Shown: positions 7,030-9,672 of the stretch, in pieces
Numbering within the stretch: the stretch's first letter is position 1
How the letters are laid out: each line of letters opens with the position of its first letter
Assembly: GCA_005779345.1 (NCBI GenBank)
Contig: SXJQ01000327.1
Span: 1-9,672, forward strand
DNA from: Actinomycetota bacterium
GTDB lineage: Bacteria > Actinomycetota > Acidimicrobiia > IMCC26256 > PALSA-610
Direction of reading: 5' to 3'
Length of the DNA stretch: 9,672 bases
Made by a program: the position numbers and the translations under genes
The notes under the pieces: model-generated
The model's input: the letters and a program-made list of their open reading frames with translations, nothing else
What the model was told of the DNA's origin: nothing
The model's database searches: none

Positions 7030-7059
7030 ACACACTAAGAGTTTCGGATATCAGTGTGT
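7030..7059. promoter_or_regulatory. inverted repeat, likely operator of the MerR-type regulator
   Basis: ACACACT (7030-7036) and AGTGTGT (7053-7059) are perfect 7-bp inverted arms separated by 16 nt, in the gap between the MerR-type gene and the divergent small gene. On the minus strand TAGTGT (7037-7032) fits a TANNNT -10 box inside one arm, and the other arm falls where a -35 would sit. MerR proteins classically bind dyads spanning the -35/-10 spacer, so this fits autoregulation. The -35 itself is poor. The surrounding 7035-7105 stretch is clearly AT-richer than the rest of the window. Confidence 0.5.
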
Positions 7060-7064
7060 ACGAC

Positions 7065-7092
7065 TTGACAGTATCGACGCTGAGAGTATTTA
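7065..7092 (+). promoter_or_regulatory. promoter of the small gene at 7104
   Basis: TTGACA (7065-7070) is a perfect -35 consensus. TATTTA (7087-7092) is a moderate -10 candidate with a 16-bp spacer. Transcription would begin around 7099-7104, at or just before the ATG at 7104, giving a nearly leaderless message, as is common in actinobacteria. An MerR-activated promoter with a longer spacer is an alternative: TTACTT (7090-7095) would give 19 bp. Confidence 0.45.
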
Positions 7093-7103
7093 CTTACAGA
7101 GTT

Positions 7104-7337
7104 ATGACACACGGAGTCGACGCACACGCTCCGACGCCGGCGGGACCGGATCGGTCGCCGGCCGAACAGATGTTGGCCGATCACGAGGTGAGAGGTGCGC
7201 ACATGTCCGCGATGAACTGGCTGGTCCAACAACTCGCGTGGGAACAGCGCCTGACCGAGCTGCGAGCCGAACGGCACCACCCGGCCCGCGTAGCGACCAT
7301 CCGTCGCCCGAAGAAGAGCGCCGCCAAGGCCGCCTGA
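7104..7337 (+). CDS. small hypothetical protein, 77 aa, divergent from MerR
   Basis: I do not recognise a family. ATG 7104 to TGA 7335-7337 encodes 77 residues: a Pro/Asp-rich N-terminus (1-20), a probable amphipathic helix (about 35-56, SAMNWLVQQLAWEQRLTELR), and a basic, Ala-rich end (RRPKKSAAKAA). There are no membrane segments or Cys residues. The basic tail could bind nucleic acid, but that is only a guess. The start is chosen because the TTGACA promoter places the transcript start next to ATG 7104. A GTG at 7056 in the same frame lies upstream of the -35 box and inside the inverted repeat, so it is unlikely. An internal start at the second or third Met (AEQMLADHE, AHMSAMN) is possible, and GAGGTG stands before the latter. 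The stop is followed within about 22 nt by the C-loop hairpins, which may be its 3' UTR. Confidence 0.5.
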   Translation: MTHGVDAHAPTPAGPDRSPAEQMLADHEVRGAHMSAMNWLVQQLAWEQRLTELRAERHHPARVATIRRPKKSAAKAA

Positions 7338-7358
7338 GGCCCAGCGGTACCAGATCGC

Positions 7359-7468
7359 CGGCCCGGTTCCGCCCCCCGGAACCGCTGGCCGCGAGTCCGG
7401 CCGAACCCCCCGTCGGCCGGAGCAACCGAAGCAGCGAGCGGCCCGGACGCCCCCCGTCCGGGCCGTTT
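7359..7468 (+). ncRNA. 6C-like RNA: three hairpins with C6 loops
   Basis: Three successive stem-loops each present exactly six cytosines in the loop. Hairpin 1: 7364-7370 pairs with 7378-7384, loop GCCCCCC, extended by 7359-7363 with 7387-7391 across a 2-nt bulge. Hairpin 2: 7396-7404 pairs with 7413-7421, loop ACCCCCCG. Hairpin 3: 7439-7448 pairs with 7456-7465, loop GCCCCCC, then TTT. The actinobacterial 6C RNA family is defined by two stem-loops each bearing six or more cytosines and has been studied in mycobacteria, corynebacteria and streptomycetes. This copy has one hairpin more. The strand follows from the C-loops and the downstream T's. No clear promoter was seen just upstream, so it may be processed from the 3' UTR of the small gene at 7104. 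Confidence 0.6.
7439..7468 (+). terminator. intrinsic terminator-like hairpin
   Basis: A 10-bp perfect GC-rich stem (CGGCCCGGAC with GTCCGGGCCG) and a 7-nt loop are followed by only TTT. Short or absent T-runs are usual in high-GC actinobacteria. It would end transcription of the small gene and the C-loop RNA. From 7469 to the membrane-protein start at 7559 I see no gene or clear promoter. Confidence 0.55.
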
Positions 7469-7558
7469 CGCGCCGGGTCCCTGTCGTGCTCGACCGCCCT
7501 GCGGCGGGCGCGCCGTTGCTCAGCGCACCCCGCGGGAGTCGTGGGCGACGCGGATGGC

Positions 7559-8257
7559 ATGATGAGCGCCGATGAGCCTTGTCGTGATCGAATTCGACCC
7601 GACTCCGAGCGCACGCCGGTGAACGTGCGTCTGAAGCCGCTCTGGCGCGGACAGATGCACCGAGGCGCGTTCTTCGTCTCGATCCCCACGGGGATCGCGC
7701 TCGTGCTGCTCGCGAGCGGTGCCGAGGCGCGCGTGAGCGCGGCGATCTTCGCGGTGAGCATGACGGCGCTCTACGGCGTGAGCGGTGCGTATCACTGCGG
7801 CAACTGGTCGCAGAAGACCGAGCGACTCATGAAGCACCTCGACCATTCGATGATCTACGTGCTGATCGCCGGGTCGTACACGCCGATCACGTTGCTCGCG
7901 CTCCGCCCGGCGTGGGGGATCACGCTCCTCGCGTTGGCATGGACCGGCGCCGCGGTCGGGATCGTGATCACGGTCCTCCGCCTCGAACAGTGGAACCGCC
8001 TCGGCTTCGCGCTGTACCTCGTGCTGGGGTGGTTGGTCGCGATCGCGACACCACAACTCGTGCACTCCCTGTCGGCGCCCGAGATGTGGTTGATGGCGGC
8101 CGGTGGCGTGCTCTACACGGTCGGAGCGATCGTGCTCGCGGTCAATCGCCCGAACCCGAGTCCGCGGGTCTTCGGCTACCACGAGGTGTGGCACAGCTTC
8201 GTCGTCGGCGCGGGTGCGTGCCACTACGCGCTCGTGTTGTCGCTCGTTCGCGGCTGA
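7559..8257 (+). CDS. hemolysin III / TrhA (PAQR-like) family membrane protein
   Basis: A 232-residue integral membrane protein with about seven helices (roughly 36-54, 58-76, 95-115, 119-141, 148-168, 174-196, 212-229). It carries the family's metal-type residues: Ser75-x3-His79 (SGAYH), the HLDH segment with Asp95 followed by IAGSYTP (104-110), and His208-x3-His212 (HEVWH) near the C-terminus. The hemolysin III family is related to eukaryotic adiponectin/progestin receptors and to acyl-amide hydrolases. Proposed bacterial roles concern membrane lipid or energy homeostasis rather than proven toxicity. The start is uncertain: ATG 7559 and ATG 7562 are adjacent with no good ribosome site, and a GTG at 7619 (before NVRLKPLWRG) would give the more usual short N-terminus. 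It converges on the repeat protein gene 36 bp away and has no obvious functional link to the neighbours. Confidence 0.88.
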   Translation: MMSADEPCRDRIRPDSERTPVNVRLKPLWRGQMHRGAFFVSIPTGIALVLLASGAEARVSAAIFAVSMTALYGVSGAYHCGNWSQKTERLMKHLDHSMIYVLIAGSYTPITLLALRPAWGITLLALAWTGAAVGIVITVLRLEQWNRLGFALYLVLGWLVAIATPQLVHSLSAPEMWLMAAGGVLYTVGAIVLAVNRPNPSPRVFGYHEVWHSFVVGAGACHYALVLSLVRG

Positions 8258-8293
8258 CGGAACGCTCGCCGCGCTCGCCGCTGGTGGCAGTGG

Positions 8294-9672
8294 TCAGCGA
8301 ACGCCGCGCCAGTTGAGGTCGTTGTAGGCCCCGATACCGTGCCAAACGAGGTCGGCGGTGCCGTTGCCGTCGAAGTCGCCGACGATGGGAATGCGGGCGA
8401 AGCCGACCAACGTCTCCGGCGCCCATGCGGTGGGTCCGGTCGTGCGTCGGCCCCGCCGGACGACGTCGGCGCCTTCGTCCGCGTTGTAGTAGAGGATGTC
8501 GGCGTAGCCGTCGGCGTTGTAGTCACCGGCGCGGGTGGCGTCGTAGCGGCTGCCGACCTCGTAGGGCCAGGTGGTGAAGCCGCCGGTGGTGCCCATGAGG
8601 AGCGTGTCGGGTCCGGCACCCCAGGTGGGGAGGGCGATGTCGTCGTGGCCGTCGCCGTTGAAGTCGGCGCTGGTGGCGGCGTCGGGGTCGGTGGCGACGG
8701 TGAAGGTCCGATTGCTCCAGGTGCCGGTGCCGTCGGATCGTTTGAGGAGGCTGGTGCCGCCGTTGTCGGCGATGAGGGCGATGTCGCCGCGGCCGTCGGC
8801 GTTGTAGTCGCCGGCGAGGCAGTGGTCGTAGACGCCGGGAATGTCGAGGGGTGGGCCGGAGACGAAGCCGTTGGGGCCGCCGCGTTTGATGGCGTCGAGT
8901 TTGGGTCCGTTGCCGATGAGGATGAGGTCGTCGTCGCCGTCGGCATCGAAATCGGTCCCGACCACGCAGTCGTAACTGCCGTTGAGGGCGAATCCGGTGC
9001 TCGTGCGGAAGCCCGTGGTACCGCCGAGTTTGAGGGCGTCGGAGCGGGGTCCGTTGCCGACGAGGGCGATGTCGTCGGCGCCGTCGCCGTTGAAGTCGCC
9101 GGGGACGAGGTGAGAGTACGAGCCGTTGATCGAGATCGGCGCGCCGTTCACGAAGTTCGTTGCGTTGCCGATCGTCGTCTCACGGAACCCGGCGAGGGTG
9201 TACCAGTTGTCGCCGTCTGGCGCGACGTCCAAGACGCGCGAGGCGCCGTCGAACGAAGCGCTCGAGTAATGGACCGTGCGAGGGTTACCCACGAGGGGCC
9301 ACGGGATGTCGACGCCGATGCGACGCGGATCGGACAGCATGCCGGTGGTGGAGAGCGGTGTCTCCCACACCGGATCGGCGTCGCAGCTCGCACCCATCTT
9401 CAGGAGCGCCGCCCTCGCGTTGCTGTCGAACGTCGCCTCGGCGAAGGCGAAGTACTCCGCTCCGGCGCAGTGATTCGAGAGGTTGCGGTCGGTGTCGAGG
9501 GCGAAGCCCACGAAGTCGACCGGAGCCGCCGAGCGGCCATTGAAGAAGACCATCGCGAAACGCATGACGCGGCTCCCGCAGGACCAATCTCCCCTCGTGG
9601 AGGCGATGTCGCCGGGGAGGTCGACAATTGCGTCCGGCTCGGAGCGCGTCCAGCACACCGTCGGCGTCGCGA
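8294..9672 (-). CDS. FG-GAP/VCBS repeat protein, C-terminal part (N-terminus outside window)
   Basis: The minus-strand frame is open from the window edge to a stop at 8294-8296, so at least 459 residues are the C-terminal part of a larger protein. A GTG at 9658 exists, but the frame stays open beyond it, and the sequence there (CWTRSEPDAIVDLPGD) looks internal, without a signal peptide. The first part, to about 9120, has scattered Cys residues and a globular, unrecognised fold (MRFAMVFFNG, SNHCAGAEYFAFAEATFD). The rest holds six FG-GAP-type units with DxDxDG-like calcium loops, expected to build blades of an extracellular beta-propeller as in integrin-alpha-like and secreted adhesion or enzyme proteins. 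Secretion is inferred from the family, since the N-terminus is missing. The protein ends soon after the last blade (WRGVR) with no sorting signal or membrane anchor visible at the C-terminus. Confidence 0.88.
   Translation of the reverse strand, partial: ATPTVCWTRSEPDAIVDLPGDIASTRGDWSCGSRVMRFAMVFFNGRSAAPVDFVGFALDTDRNLSNHCAGAEYFAFAEATFDSNARAALLKMGASCDADPVWETPLSTTGMLSDPRRIGVDIPWPLVGNPRTVHYSSASFDGASRVLDVAPDGDNWYTLAGFRETTIGNATNFVNGAPISINGSYSHLVPGDFNGDGADDIALVGNGPRSDALKLGGTTGFRTSTGFALNGSYDCVVGTDFDADGDDDLILIGNGPKLDAIKRGGPNGFVSGPPLDIPGVYDHCLAGDYNADGRGDIALIADNGGTSLLKRSDGTGTWSNRTFTVATDPDAATSADFNGDGHDDIALPTWGAGPDTLLMGTTGGFTTWPYEVGSRYDATRAGDYNADGYADILYYNADEGADVVRRGRRTTGPTAWAPETLVGFARIPIVGDFDGNGTADLVWHGIGAYNDLNWRGVR
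8342..9097 (-). repeat. six FG-GAP/calcium-loop units at a ~48-residue period
   Basis: The motifs, counted from the GTG at 9658, are DFNGDGADDIAL (188-199), DFDADGDDDLIL (236-247), DYNADGRGDIAL (284-295), DFNGDGHDDIAL (332-343), DYNADGYADILY (379-390) and DFDGNGTADLVW (428-439). The spacings are 48, 48, 48, 47 and 49 residues. At the DNA level the same GTCGCCGTTGAAGTC-like blocks recur about every 144 bp, pointing to intragenic duplication. A degenerate seventh unit may start near APDGDNWYT (146-154), which would complete a seven-blade propeller. Confidence 0.85.

Noticed and set aside
7056..7103. GTG 7056 as start of the small gene (93 aa)
   Set aside because: It lies inside the inverted repeat and upstream of the TTGACA box that should drive the gene, and has no ribosome site.
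6923..7558. Long + strand frame joining the region of the MerR promoter to the membrane protein
   Set aside because: It runs through the control region, the small gene in another frame and the C6 hairpins; hemolysin III proteins have short N-termini, so the real start is near 7559-7619.
8258..8293. Terminator in the gap between the hemolysin III and repeat-protein genes
   Set aside because: The 36 bp contain a direct repeat (CGCTCGCCG twice) but no convincing hairpin or T-run.
8342..9097. CRISPR-like periodic repeat
   Set aside because: The ~144-bp period is in-frame coding DNA for FG-GAP units, with degenerate repeats and no unique short spacers.

Overview
This is a high-GC window (strong G/C bias at third codon positions, GTG and TTG starts) that reads as an actinobacterial chromosome. 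The gene set (FadE30/IpdF-like pair, double CaiB/BaiF CoA-transferase, Amidohydro_2 hydrolase, tandem-HTH MerR protein, actinobacterial-style C-loop RNA) fits a mycobacterial or acidimicrobial lineage. The genus cannot be read from the sequence.

Left part (1-5060), acyl-CoA metabolism. A possible C-terminus of a + strand gene ends at base 60. Facing it is an IpdF-like short-chain dehydrogenase (SDR) that loses all homology near base 114, before its catalytic Ser/Tyr/Lys, so it looks like a pseudogene or an assembly junction. Upstream of it in the same operon, with one base between stop and start, is a FadE30-like acyl-CoA dehydrogenase (511-1719, TTG start). In mycobacteria the same gene order (fadE30 then ipdF) belongs to steroid C/D-ring catabolism. 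A second, intact SDR (1836-2648) is divergent from the dehydrogenase across a 13-bp palindrome. It converges with, and overlaps by 8 bp, a 767-residue protein made of two fused CaiB/BaiF CoA-transferase domains (2641-4944).

Middle part (5061-7475). An Amidohydro_2 metal-dependent hydrolase (5061-6224) is divergent from the CoA-transferase across another dyad. It converges, with 4 bp between stops, on a regulator carrying two successive MerR-like helix-turn-helix domains (6229-6987). The regulator is divergent from a 77-codon orphan small gene (7104-7337), across an AT-richer control region with a 7-bp-arm inverted repeat and a TTGACA promoter that would give a nearly leaderless message. Right after the small gene are three hairpins, each with exactly six cytosines in its loop, the last a likely terminator. 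This closely resembles the actinobacterial 6C RNA, which normally has two such hairpins.

Right part (7476-9672). A hemolysin III/TrhA (PAQR-like) seven-helix membrane protein (7559-8257) converges on the C-terminal part of a large, probably exported FG-GAP/VCBS repeat protein. That protein carries six calcium-loop motifs at a 47-49-residue period, and its N-terminus lies outside the window.

The most interesting items are the triple C6-loop RNA with its small gene and tandem-MerR neighbour, the truncation of the IpdF-like gene, and the similar dyad-over-minus-10 layout at three divergent promoters. I saw no CRISPR array, tRNA, rRNA or insertion sequence.
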